From Mangrovimicrobium sediminis (GTDB taxonomy: Bacteria; Pseudomonadota; Gammaproteobacteria; Pseudomonadales; Halieaceae): a stretch of DNA of 64,000 bases. Positions 8,613 through 16,976 of this stretch are shown here, in pieces; positions within the stretch are counted from its first letter, which is position 1; each line of letters starts with the position of its first letter. Location: NCBI RefSeq assembly GCF_004745945.1, contig NZ_SRLE01000002.1, positions 1 through 64,000 on the forward strand. The letters are read 5' to 3'. A program made the translations under genes and the position numbers. The notes under the pieces are model-generated. The model searched no databases and had not been told where the DNA came from. It worked only from the letters and a program-made list of their open reading frames with translations.

Positions 8613-10901
8613 ATGACGCATTCCCGCAAGTTCCACGCAGCCAGTGTGTTTTTCGCAACCGCAGTTCTTTCCCAGGCCGTCGCCGCCCAGACGCCGTCAT
8701 CGACCGCCGGCGGCGCCATGCTCGAGGAGGTGATGGTCACCGCCCAGCGCCGCGAAGCGACGCTGATGTCGGTGCCGCTGTCGATCCAGGCGATGTCCGG
8801 CGAGAAGCTGACCAACAGCGGTATCACCGACCTCTCCTCGCTGAAATTCACCACCCCGGGCTACTTCCCGGACACCAACAACGGCTTCGTGCAGATCTAC
8901 ATGCGCGGCATCGGCAACGCCATCTTCCTCGGCGCCGACCCCAGCGTGGCGACCTTCATCGACGACGTGCCGCAGATCTACGGCATGTCGGTGGACGAAC
9001 TGGTGGACGTGGAGCGCGTGGAAATCCTCAAGGGCGCCCAGGGCGGCCTGTACGGGCGCAACGCCACCGGCGGCGTGGTCAACATCATCACCCGCCAGCC
9101 CTCGCTGGAGGAACTGACCGGTGAGGTGCGCGTGAGCTACGGCGAGGAGGACACCTTCAGGGGCACCGCCTACGTCAACGTGCCCCTGGGGGACATGGCC
9201 GCCTGGAGCCTGTCGCTGGAGAAGTCCACCCACGACCCGTACATCAAGAACAACGCCGCGCGCACCCCCTACAGCGCCGCCTACTTCCCCTCCGGGTCCT
9301 TTCTCGGCACGCCGCAGCAGACGGCGGATTTCTTCAACGCCGGGCAGAAGCCCTCGGAGATCTACGACCGCGACTTCACCGCCGCGCGCACCAAGCTGCT
9401 GCTGCAGCCGACGGATGACCTCTCGATCACCCTCGCCGCCAACTACGCGGAGAAGGACGACACCGCCAGCAGCCAGTTCGTCAGCTCCACGCCGGAGTTC
9501 AACCAGGCGGCACTGGTGGGTCTGATCAACAGCTTCGGTATCCAGGTCGAGCTGCCGCCGGGCTTCATCCCGGACAACACCAACAAGGACTGGACCACCG
9601 CCATCGGCCCCGAGCAGGTGGGCTACATCGAGGACAAGAGCGGCTCCGCCACCGTGGTCTGGAACGGCCCCGGCTTCGACCTCACGTCCATCACCGCCTA
9701 CCGCGAGATGGAGAACAAGACCCGCGGCGACTCGGGCACCTCGGCGGTGCTGTTCGTGCCCTTCGATATCAGCTCCGAGCGCGACTACGTCTACCAGGAG
9801 TTCCGCTTCACCTCGACCGGCACCGGCCCGTGGAGCTACCTCGGCGGCCTCACCTACCTGGACAACAACCTGAGCGGCCACACGGATGTGTACTTCCTCA
9901 GCTACGACGTGCTCTTCGGCGTCACCGAATTCGACCAGGAGATCAGCAACTGGTCGGCCTACGCCGAACTCGGCTACGACCTCACCGACCGCCTGAACCT
10001 CACCGTTTCCGGCCGCTACATGACCGAGGAGAACGACGTGAAATTCACCCAGCCGGTGGTCTCGGGCATCAACAACGAGGAGAGCAAGTTCGTACCCTCG
10101 GCCACGCTCAGCTACCAGATGGATGACAGCCTGTTCTACCTGCGCTGGGCCCAGGGCTTCAAGACCGGCGGCGTCAACGTGCTGGTGGCCCCGGCCTTCT
10201 ACCCGCAGCCCTCCGACGGCAGTATCTTCGACCCGGAGACCGTGGACACCTTCGAGGCCGGCTTCAAGGCTTCGCTGGCCGACCGCAGCGTGCAGGTCAC
10301 CGGCGCGGTGTTTTACAACGACTACAGCGACCTGCAGGTGGATGTGCGTGCGCGACCGGAATTCCCCGCCATCACCAGCGCCATCATCAACGCCGACTCG
10401 GCCGAGACCTGGGGTGTGGAGGGCAGCGTGGCCTGGCAGGTGGCGGCGCCGCTGACCCTGGGCGTCAACGCCGGCTACCTGCAGGCCGAGTACAAGGATT
10501 TCGCGCTCGCCGGTAGCGAGGTGCTGGCGGACTTCGACCTCAGCGGTGAACAGATGCCCAAGGCACCGGAGTGGCAGCTCTCGGTGGACGCCGCCCTGGA
10601 CCAGCCGATCGGCGAGAACCTGCGCCTGGTGGGCAATGTGCTGGCCGCCTACACCGACGAGGTGGTGTTCAAGTACTCCGCGCTGCCCGGCATCCTCCCC
10701 GACGCGACGGGCGACAGCTACTGGCTGGTCAACGCGCGCATCGGCGTGCACAGTGCGGACGACAAATGGGGCTTCGATATCGTCGCCGACAACCTGTTCG
10801 ACGAGGTCTACTACATCGGCGCCGATGCCGGCGTGTTCGGCAACCTGCTCAACTACGGCAACCGGCGCATCGTGCGCGGCGAGTTGATCTACCGGTTCTG
10901 A
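8613..10901 (+). CDS. TonB-dependent outer membrane receptor
   Basis: The start is set at the ATG at 8613 rather than an upstream in-frame GTG (8595), because a clean signal peptide follows (FFATAVLSQAVAAQ). A TonB-box-like region (LEEVMVTAQRR) precedes the plug domain (about 45-155, with VERVEILKGAQGGLYGRNAT). The rest is a 22-strand-type barrel ending in an aromatic residue (RGELIYRF). The sequence resembles the large receptor class of Sphingomonadales and Halieaceae used for unknown organic substrates rather than known siderophores. No substrate can be deduced. A dioxygenase remnant lies directly downstream. Confidence 0.93.
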   Translation: MTHSRKFHAASVFFATAVLSQAVAAQTPSSTAGGAMLEEVMVTAQRREATLMSVPLSIQAMSGEKLTNSGITDLSSLKFTTPGYFPDTNNGFVQIYMRGIGNAIFLGADPSVATFIDDVPQIYGMSVDELVDVERVEILKGAQGGLYGRNATGGVVNIITRQPSLEELTGEVRVSYGEEDTFRGTAYVNVPLGDMAAWSLSLEKSTHDPYIKNNAARTPYSAAYFPSGSFLGTPQQTADFFNAGQKPSEIYDRDFTAARTKLLLQPTDDLSITLAANYAEKDDTASSQFVSSTPEFNQAALVGLINSFGIQVELPPGFIPDNTNKDWTTAIGPEQVGYIEDKSGSATVVWNGPGFDLTSITAYREMENKTRGDSGTSAVLFVPFDISSERDYVYQEFRFTSTGTGPWSYLGGLTYLDNNLSGHTDVYFLSYDVLFGVTEFDQEISNWSAYAELGYDLTDRLNLTVSGRYMTEENDVKFTQPVVSGINNEESKFVPSATLSYQMDDSLFYLRWAQGFKTGGVNVLVAPAFYPQPSDGSIFDPETVDTFEAGFKASLADRSVQVTGAVFYNDYSDLQVDVRARPEFPAITSAIINADSAETWGVEGSVAWQVAAPLTLGVNAGYLQAEYKDFALAGSEVLADFDLSGEQMPKAPEWQLSVDAALDQPIGENLRLVGNVLAAYTDEVVFKYSALPGILPDATGDSYWLVNARIGVHSADDKWGFDIVADNLFDEVYYIGADAGVFGNLLNYGNRRIVRGELIYRF

Positions 10902-10946
10902 GCCCGTGGCGCGAGCGCCTGGCGACGCGGCCGCGCCGACCCGCGC

Positions 10947-11204
10947 GACCTGTTCCCCGAACTGCGCGAACTCGGTTGCAGCGCCCCGCTGGACTACGCG
11001 CTGGGCGATATCTCCGTGCACGATATCCTCACCGTGCACGGCGCCGGCCCCAACCTCACCGACCGCCCGCGCTGGGCCTACCTGCTAGTGCTGCACCCGC
11101 AGGACGCCTGCTGGAACGGGGCGCAGCCGGAGGCCTTCGACCCGGCGGGCATGGTACTCAACCAGTGGCTGGATGATGGGCGGTTTCCGGTGCTTGGCGG
11201 CTAG
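10947..11204 (+). pseudogene. Remnant of a phytanoyl-CoA dioxygenase (PhyH) family gene, C-terminal part
   Basis: The frame runs open from the receptor stop codon (10902) to 11204. From about 10947 it reads DLFPELRELGCSAPLDYALG, then DISVHDILTVHGAGPNLTD and RPRWAYLLVLHP, ending PVLGG. HG(A/S)GPN-x-T-x(3)-R is the C-terminal iron-His and 2-oxoglutarate-Arg region of PhyH proteins. The N-terminal two thirds, including the HxD iron ligands, are absent, and no start codon or ribosome site is apparent. I read it as the tail of a deleted gene, left when the receptor gene came to abut it. Confidence 0.68.
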
Positions 11205-11286
11205 GCGGGTCCCGCGGTGAGTTCGTGGCCCGCGGCGTTGCTCCAGGCCGCTTTTTGTTGCGCCTGGCCTGCGTGCTTCCGGGCTA

Positions 11287-11757
11287 TCACTGCGCGCTAT
11301 TGCCCGTACGATCCCCGATAAAGGCGGCAATCTCCCGGTCCTCCGCCAGGAAGTAATCCAGCGTTTCGCGCGGGAGGATCTGCCGTTCGACGTTCTCGGC
11401 CATCTTCGCCAGGCGCTCATCGGTCGGGTGAGCCAGGCGAAATTGCACAAGCTCGTCGATGTAGTCCTCCTTGTGGTCGACAAACTCCTCGAGGAACAGC
11501 GAAGACAGCAGGTGGTTGCCGGATTCCTCGTACCAGATATACGACTTGATACCCGAGTTGATCATGGTGCCGAGGTGCGAGCGATACAGGCTGGTCCTGC
11601 CCGCTTCGATGTGCCCGGCTAATCGCGTATCCAGGACGATGGTGGGCAGTGCCGCTATCGATCCCGTGTTCTGCACGCCGAGCCAGAACCCCCAGAGCAG
11701 GCCGCCGCACAGTCCTCCAAGTGCCGCAAGCAGGGCGGTCAGTATCAGTCTGGGCAT
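11287..11757 (-). CDS. Small single-pass membrane protein, function unknown
   Basis: The product is 156 aa. It starts MPRLILTALLAALGGLCGGL, giving one N-terminal membrane segment (about 4-28), followed by a soluble acidic domain rich in charged helices (EEFVDHKEDYIDELVQF, ERQILPRETLDYFLAEDREI). I do not recognise a family. The open frame extends far upstream on the same strand, but that part is antisense or out of frame with the P-like gene, so the internal ATG preceded by a short gap is used. It lies 65 nt downstream of the P-like gene and may belong to that operon. Confidence 0.6.
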   Translation of the reverse strand: MPRLILTALLAALGGLCGGLLWGFWLGVQNTGSIAALPTIVLDTRLAGHIEAGRTSLYRSHLGTMINSGIKSYIWYEESGNHLLSSLFLEEFVDHKEDYIDELVQFRLAHPTDERLAKMAENVERQILPRETLDYFLAEDREIAAFIGDRTGNSAQ

Positions 11758-11822
11758 GCTAGTCCCCCAAGCGGTGGGCTGTACGCGAGACGCCGGCTCG
11801 TGCTTCCTGCAGCGGCGTGTTG

Positions 11823-12494
11823 TTACTCGAAGCCGGTGGATGCGCGCAGCGCGCGCAGGGCGTCCTGTCGCTCCTCCAGCGTCATCGGCGTGCCCGGTTG
11901 CTGCTCCAGTGCCGCCGGCGCCGGAATCTCCAGGTCCTCCCCGCGCAACACCGCCGCGCAGTAGCCCTGGTAGCGCTCGCGGAACACCGGCCAGGTGCGC
12001 TGCTCCGGTTCGCTGGAGAGGAAAAACCAGTCGCTGTCGCGCCCGGCGAGGTACACCGCCGGGTGGCTCCAGGGCTGGGCGGACTTCGGCGAGGCGGCGT
12101 TGCAGGCCTCGAGGTAGGCGTCGCGCGGGGCGGGCAGGCCCAGCCCCTGCAGGCTGGCGGTGCAGCACTCGAGCATGCGGTGCAGGGTGGGCAGGTACTC
12201 GCTGTGCTCGATGGCGTACTTGGCGCCGCGCAGGATCTGCTCCACCGGGAACTCGCCCAGCGCGTCCAGCCACAGTTTCTTGATCTGGTTGATCTGCGCC
12301 TGGTCCGGGTAGGCCGCGTAGTACTGGTTGTGGTAGTTCAGGCGAAACAGGGCGAAGACCTGGTTGATCGCCTCGATATGCGCCTCGTCCGCGGCGCGCG
12401 GCGCGTCAGTTTGCCCAGCTGGTGTCGCTGAGGTCGTCCTGGAGGCTGCGATCTCGCGTTCTACCCGCTGGATTAGATCCCTGCTGTCCGCCAT
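11823..12494 (-). CDS. Lambda P-like replication protein (putative DnaB helicase loader)
   Basis: The 223-aa product resembles replication protein P of lambdoid phages in size (about 230 aa) and in the central region (INQVFALFRLNYHNQYYAAY, FPVEQILRGAKYAIEHSEYL, PTLHRMLECC). P proteins bind DnaB and load it at origins; host chromosomes sometimes carry domesticated copies. The ATG start lies inside the upstream DnaT-like gene (89-nt overlap), suggesting translational coupling. There is no Walker A motif, so it is not a DnaC-type ATPase. There are no phage genes nearby. The assignment is by pattern, without a search. Confidence 0.65.
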   Translation of the reverse strand: MADSRDLIQRVEREIAASRTTSATPAGQTDAPRAADEAHIEAINQVFALFRLNYHNQYYAAYPDQAQINQIKKLWLDALGEFPVEQILRGAKYAIEHSEYLPTLHRMLECCTASLQGLGLPAPRDAYLEACNAASPKSAQPWSHPAVYLAGRDSDWFFLSSEPEQRTWPVFRERYQGYCAAVLRGEDLEIPAPAALEQQPGTPMTLEERQDALRALRASTGFE

Positions 12495-13611
12495 GGTCGT
12501 CGTCCGTTCGTTGCAACTGGTGCCGCTTGGCCCAGTGGTATTTTACATGTTGCAGGAACTTGCTGTTCCAGGAAGTGTGCACCTGGCCGCTGTCCTTCCA
12601 GTACACGATGAATTCCGGCAGCAGCTCGCGGGCGAAGTCGAGGTCGATGTGCGACATGCGCAGGATGTCGAACACGTCCGGGCTCGGCCGCCAGTGGCTG
12701 GGGATGGGGCGCGCCTCGGTGCCGTGATTGACACTGGCGGTATACCGCGCCCACTGCAGCCTGACGTGTTGAATGAACTTGGTGTTCAGCTCCTTGGGCG
12801 GTGTGCCGCGCTCGCGCCAGTAGAGTATGAACTCGGGAATGGCATCCTCGATGAACTCGCGGGCGATGCCGCCGCGCTCCATGATCTCCAGCGCATCCTC
12901 GCTGGGGCGCCAGTCGCGGTTCAGGGGCGCGGGTTCCAGCACCTCGAATCCTCCGCCACCGGACTGCTGCTCCCGTTGCCAGGCGCTGGTGACATGCTGT
13001 CGAAACTTGTTTTCCCAGGCGTGACTGGTCTCGCCGCGCTCGCGCCAGTAAAAGATGAAATCTTCCAGTTGGTCCAGGGCAAACTGTAGCGGTATGTTGT
13101 GATTCAGCGACAGGTATTTCAGCAGGTCTTCACTGGGCGACCAGTTCGCCGGCAGGTGCGACGCGCTGCGCCGGGTGGGCGCCGGTTCCGGCGCCGCGGC
13201 CGAGTGCGGAGTCCGGGGCTGGGTGGGTGCCTGCGAGTGCCCTTGAGAGTGCTCCAGGTTGTGCGTCTGGGTGTGGGCGTGAGCCTGGGCCTGAGGGCGC
13301 AGCGGTTCATTGAGGGCGAACACCAGTCGCTCCCCCGCGTGCAGCGGCGGCGAGTCGACCAGGATCACGCCCTTGTCCACCAGCGAGCGGCTGATGCGCT
13401 GCAGGTCGGTGGCGCTCCAGAACGGCAGGCTGGCGAGCAGGTACTCGCGCGGCACGCTGAGCCAGGCATGGTTGTCGCGCAGCTGTGGGGCGCGATGCTC
13501 GAACAGGGCGTGCAGGTGTTGCAGCAAGATGGCCTCCTCTAGCCCGATAGTCGCCGCCAGGCCGGGTGAAAACACCAGCTGGCGCTCGGGGACAATGGAG
13601 GAGTCGCTCAT
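12406..13611 (-). CDS. Replication protein with three tandem DnaT-type ssDNA-binding domains
   Basis: The 401-aa product has an N-terminal winged-helix-like region (about 1-100; GLEEAILLQHLHALFEHR, SVPREYLLASLPFWSATDLQ), a Gln/His/Pro-rich linker (about 110-150), then three related segments at about 154-213, 232-290 and 305-360. Each segment follows the pattern W-x-P-S-x-D-x(n)-(D/E)F-I-x-Y-W-(R/K)-(E/D)-x-G-x(n)-(N/T)-K-F-x-Q-H-V. This is the C-terminal fold of primosomal protein DnaT, which in E. coli occurs once. The N-terminal half resembles DnaD/O-type initiators. With the overlapping P-like gene it forms a probable primosome or helicase-loading operon. The start ATG at 13611 follows GGTAAAGCG without a strong ribosome site. 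Confidence 0.75.
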   Translation of the reverse strand: MSDSSIVPERQLVFSPGLAATIGLEEAILLQHLHALFEHRAPQLRDNHAWLSVPREYLLASLPFWSATDLQRISRSLVDKGVILVDSPPLHAGERLVFALNEPLRPQAQAHAHTQTHNLEHSQGHSQAPTQPRTPHSAAAPEPAPTRRSASHLPANWSPSEDLLKYLSLNHNIPLQFALDQLEDFIFYWRERGETSHAWENKFRQHVTSAWQREQQSGGGGFEVLEPAPLNRDWRPSEDALEIMERGGIAREFIEDAIPEFILYWRERGTPPKELNTKFIQHVRLQWARYTASVNHGTEARPIPSHWRPSPDVFDILRMSHIDLDFARELLPEFIVYWKDSGQVHTSWNSKFLQHVKYHWAKRHQLQRTDDDHGGQQGSNPAGRTRDRSLQDDLSDTSWAN

Positions 13612-13838
13612 CGCTTTACCGGTTTCTGTAGCGGGTCTGCTAGGATACCGGCCTTGCGCGAGTAGCGGTAGCTCCCGGTGCCGCAGGGATGCTCCCGGCC
13701 GGGGCGATCGCACCCGGCTTGCGCGCTGCCTGTCCTGCGCAAGTGCAGGCTCGGCGCCGCCCCGCGCCTGAGCGGGCGCCCACTCGCCGGCGCGTGACCG
13801 GCGCGAAAAAAACGCGAAAAAATCGACGACGGAAATTC

Positions 13839-15212
13839 ATGGCCAAACAGAAAACCGCCTACGTCTGTACCGAGTGCGGCTCGGACTACGCCAAGTGGCA
13901 GGGCCAGTGCGCCGACTGCGGCGCTTGGAACACCATCAGCGAGGTGCGCCTGGGTCCGGCGCGCAGCCCCGCGCGCGGCACCGCCGGCAACCGGGCGGGC
14001 TTCGCCGGGGCGCTGTCCGGTGCGAAGGTGCTGGCGGAGATCGACCTCGAGGACCTGCCGCGCTTCTCCTCCGGCGCGGGGGAATTCGACCGCGTGCTCG
14101 GCGGCGGCCTGGTCCCCGGTTCCGCGGTGCTGGTGGGCGGCCACCCCGGCGCCGGCAAGAGCACCCTGCTGCTGCAGACCATGTGCCACCTGGCCCGCGA
14201 CATGGAGGCCCTGTACGTCACCGGTGAGGAATCCCTGCAGCAGGTGGCGATGCGCGCGCGGCGCCTGCAACTGCCCCAGGACCGGCTGCGGCTGATGTCC
14301 GAGACCAACGTCGAGACCATCGCCGCCGCCGCCCAGGAGCTCAAGCCGCGCGTACTGGTGGTGGACTCCATCCAGGTCGTGCACTCCGACGACATCGCCT
14401 CGGCTCCGGGCAGCGTGTCCCAGGTACGCGAGTGCGCGGCCTATCTCACGCGCTACGCCAAGCTAACCGGCACCGTGCTGTTCCTGGTCGGCCATGTCAC
14501 CAAGGACGGCTCCCTGGCCGGGCCCAAGGTGCTGGAGCACATGATCGACTGCTCGATCCTGCTCGAGGGTTCCCACGATTCGCGTTTTCGCACCCTGCGC
14601 GGGCAGAAGAACCGCTTCGGTGCGGTCAACGAGCTCGGCGTGTTCGCCATGACCGAGCAGGGCTTGCGCGAGGTGAAGAACCCCTCGGCGATCTTCCTCG
14701 ACCGCAGCCACGGCCCGGCCCCGGGCAGTGCGGTGATGGTGGTGTGGGAGGGCACGCGGCCGCTGCTGGTGGAGATCCAGGCGCTGGTCGACGACAGCGC
14801 GCTGGGCAACCCGCGGCGGGTGGCGGTGGGCCTGGAGCAGAATCGCCTGGCCATGCTGCTCGCCGTGCTGCACCGCCACGGCGGCCTGCAGGTGGGCGAC
14901 CAGGACGTGTTCGCCAACGTAGTCGGCGGGGTCAAGGTACTTGAGACCAGCGCCGACCTGGCGCTGCTGCTGGCGATCGTCTCCAGCTATCGCGACCGGC
15001 TGCTGCCGCGCGACATGGTGGTGTTCGGCGAGGTGGGTTTGTCCGGGGAGATCCGCCCGGTGCCCTCGGGCCAGGAGCGATTGTCAGAGGCCGCCAAGCA
15101 CGGCTTCAAACGCGCCATCGTGCCGCGCGCCAACGCCCCGAAGTCGCCGATCCCGGGTATGGAGGTGCAGGCGGTCAGTACGCTGCAGGAGGCGCTGTCT
15201 GCGGTCGAATAG
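13839..15212 (+). CDS. radA: DNA repair protein RadA
   Basis: The start ATG at 13839 gives 457 aa, the normal length; the frame is open upstream but lacks family similarity. The N-terminal C4 zinc finger uses Cys10, 13, 24 and 27. The RecA-like core has Walker A GGHPGAGKST, the RadA-specific KNRFG motif and Walker B VLVVDSIQ. A Lon protease-like C-terminal domain follows. RadA is a DnaB-type helicase that extends D-loops in recombination. It is divergently arranged from the DnaT-like/P-like operon, 227 nt apart. Confidence 0.97.
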   Translation: MAKQKTAYVCTECGSDYAKWQGQCADCGAWNTISEVRLGPARSPARGTAGNRAGFAGALSGAKVLAEIDLEDLPRFSSGAGEFDRVLGGGLVPGSAVLVGGHPGAGKSTLLLQTMCHLARDMEALYVTGEESLQQVAMRARRLQLPQDRLRLMSETNVETIAAAAQELKPRVLVVDSIQVVHSDDIASAPGSVSQVRECAAYLTRYAKLTGTVLFLVGHVTKDGSLAGPKVLEHMIDCSILLEGSHDSRFRTLRGQKNRFGAVNELGVFAMTEQGLREVKNPSAIFLDRSHGPAPGSAVMVVWEGTRPLLVEIQALVDDSALGNPRRVAVGLEQNRLAMLLAVLHRHGGLQVGDQDVFANVVGGVKVLETSADLALLLAIVSSYRDRLLPRDMVVFGEVGLSGEIRPVPSGQERLSEAAKHGFKRAIVPRANAPKSPIPGMEVQAVSTLQEALSAVE

Positions 15213-15296
15213 CCCGCGGTTTCCGTCATTGAGGCGTGGTGGACAGGGCGCGTCGCGAGCATCGCTTCGACCGGTAGACGCTGCGGCCCGGGTGAA

Positions 15297-15650
15297 TCAG
15301 GTCAGCTGCGCCAGTTCTTCGTCCAGGGTGGCGAGGTCCATGAACCGGCCCAGCAGGTCGCACAGGGGCTCGATGTTCTCGCGGTCGACGTGCTGCACGG
15401 CAAAACCCAGGCGCTCCGCCTCCACGTGCTGCAGGTAGGCGTGCAGTTCCAGTTCCTTGTCATCTTCCAGGTGAATGACCAGGGTGAAGGGTTCGTTGTA
15501 CTGCGCGTCCCAGGTCAGGGGCTGGTCGGTGGCGAGGCCGCTGAGGGAAAGATCGATCAGCCGCTGTCGCCACCGGCTGCCGCCCTGGTGGATGTCCACG
15601 GGCAGGTCCACATTGACACGGGTGTGGGACCGGCGGTCTGACTGGGTCAC
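15297..15650 (-). CDS. PilZ domain protein (putative c-di-GMP receptor)
   Basis: The 117-aa product consists almost entirely of a PilZ domain. Near the N-terminus are RRSHTR (the RxxxR signature) and, after a short strand, DLSLSG (the D/NxSxxG signature), the two c-di-GMP contact motifs. The rest is the beta-barrel and a C-terminal helix (PLCDLLGRFMDLATL). It would bind c-di-GMP and act on a partner; nothing nearby identifies it. The start is GTG at 15650. It is convergent with radA, with no obvious intrinsic terminator between them. Confidence 0.85.
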   Translation of the reverse strand: MTQSDRRSHTRVNVDLPVDIHQGGSRWRQRLIDLSLSGLATDQPLTWDAQYNEPFTLVIHLEDDKELELHAYLQHVEAERLGFAVQHVDRENIEPLCDLLGRFMDLATLDEELAQLT

Positions 15651-15895
15651 GGTGTTCCTTTCCTTGCGATGGCTTGCTCCATCCCAGAACTATAGCGCCG
15701 CGGCCTGTCTTGGCAAGCGCGCTCCGGGAAATCGCCGCAAAGCGCGACCTGGGTCACTGTATTCGCACGGCCAGCGTTGAAATTGCTATAGTCCCCCGGG
15801 CCACGAAGCTGTCGCGGGTTCCTTTCCGGTACGGCGCATAGATAACCGTGGTGGCAGTCGCTCGATACCTCAACCGCAATCAGGGAAACCAGGCC

Positions 15896-16879
15896 ATGCC
15901 CAGGATGCCAATCGCCCTTCGCGCCTGCTTCGGTGTGGCGCTTTGCCTCGCTGCCTGCACGGCAAAAGCCGAATGGCTGGCGCAGACCCGCAGCATGATG
16001 GGCACCGAGATTCGCGTGGAGCTGTGGGCGGAGAATGCGGAGCGCGGCAGCGCGGCCCAGCAGGCGGTGTTCGACGAGGTACACCGCCTGGACCTGATGA
16101 TGAACCCGATGAACCCGGACAGCGAGTTGTCGCGCATCAATCGCGAGGCGGCGCAGGAGCCGGTGGTCACTACGCCAGAGATTGTTGAGGTGGTGCAGCG
16201 TGCCCTGTACTACTCCGACCTCAGCGGCGGTGCCTTCGATATCACCTTCGCCTCCGCGGGACGCCTTTACGACTACCGCGGCCACGTCAAACCCTCCGCC
16301 GACGCTCTGGTTCAGGCCGCCGAAAAAATCGATTACCACCACCTCAGGCTGGACCCCGAAGCGGGCAGTATCGCCTTTGACCAGCCCGGCATGGCCATCG
16401 ATCTCGGCGGTATCGCCAAGGGCTACGCGGTAGACCGCGGTATCGCCATCCTGCGCGCGGCGGGCATCACCTCGGCGGTGGTCGCCGCCGGCGGCGACAG
16501 TCGCGTCCTCGGCAACCTGGGTGACCGCCCGCGGGTCATCGGCATCCGCCACCCGCGTAAGGACGGCGAGTACGCGGCGCTGATTCCCCTGCAGGACACC
16601 GCGATATCAACCTCCGGCGACTACGAGCGCTACTTCGAGGAAGACGGCGTACGCTACCACCACATCATCAACCCGCGCACCGGCGGCTCCGCCGGCGGCG
16701 TGCAGAGCGCCAGCGTGATCGCCCCCCACGGCATCGACAGCGACGCCATGTCGACCACCGTTTTCGTCCTCGGCGTGGAAAAAGGCCTGGCCTTCATCAA
16801 CGCCCGCCCCGGCGTCGAGGCCATCATCGTCGACAGCGAAGGCCGCCTCCACTACTCCGACGGCCTGCTGCAAGAATAG
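15896..16879 (+). CDS. apbE: FAD:protein FMN transferase ApbE (lipoprotein)
   Basis: It transfers FMN from FAD to a Thr or Ser in extracytoplasmic proteins. From the ATG at 15896 there is a lipoprotein signal with lipobox LAAC. Family features are MMGTEIRVELW, NPDSELSRIN, SGGAFDITFAS, the FAD-binding region MAIDLGGIAKGYAVDRGI, AAGGDSRVLG, and the C-terminal ISTSGDYERYF and HHIINPRTGG. It faces the DUF3570-DUF4266-TlpA genes across a repeat element. ApbE, DUF3570, DUF4266 and thioredoxin-like genes are commonly neighbours, so this ApbE probably serves that system. Confidence 0.93.
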   Translation: MPRMPIALRACFGVALCLAACTAKAEWLAQTRSMMGTEIRVELWAENAERGSAAQQAVFDEVHRLDLMMNPMNPDSELSRINREAAQEPVVTTPEIVEVVQRALYYSDLSGGAFDITFASAGRLYDYRGHVKPSADALVQAAEKIDYHHLRLDPEAGSIAFDQPGMAIDLGGIAKGYAVDRGIAILRAAGITSAVVAAGGDSRVLGNLGDRPRVIGIRHPRKDGEYAALIPLQDTAISTSGDYERYFEEDGVRYHHIINPRTGGSAGGVQSASVIAPHGIDSDAMSTTVFVLGVEKGLAFINARPGVEAIIVDSEGRLHYSDGLLQE

Positions 16880-16972
16880 GGGTCAGAGCCCTTTTTGGTC
16901 GTTTTGGATGTGTTGCCGGTGAGCGGCCGTCCGTATCTCACATCAAATTCGTGCAAAAAGGGCTCTGACCCC
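16879..16972. repeat. Inverted-repeat element, type A (copy 4)
   Basis: The left arm GGGGTCAGAGCCCTTTTTGG starts on the last base of the apbE stop codon. The right arm GCAAAAAGGGCTCTGACCCC ends 5 nt before the stop codon of the convergent DUF3570 gene. The element fills the convergent intergenic space and would form a bidirectional hairpin. Confidence 0.9.
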
Positions 16973-16976
16973 GGGG

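Noticed and set aside
11823-13611. A prophage containing the O/P-like replication genes
   Set aside because: No integrase, structural, lysis or repressor gene is present, and both sides are ordinary chromosomal genes.
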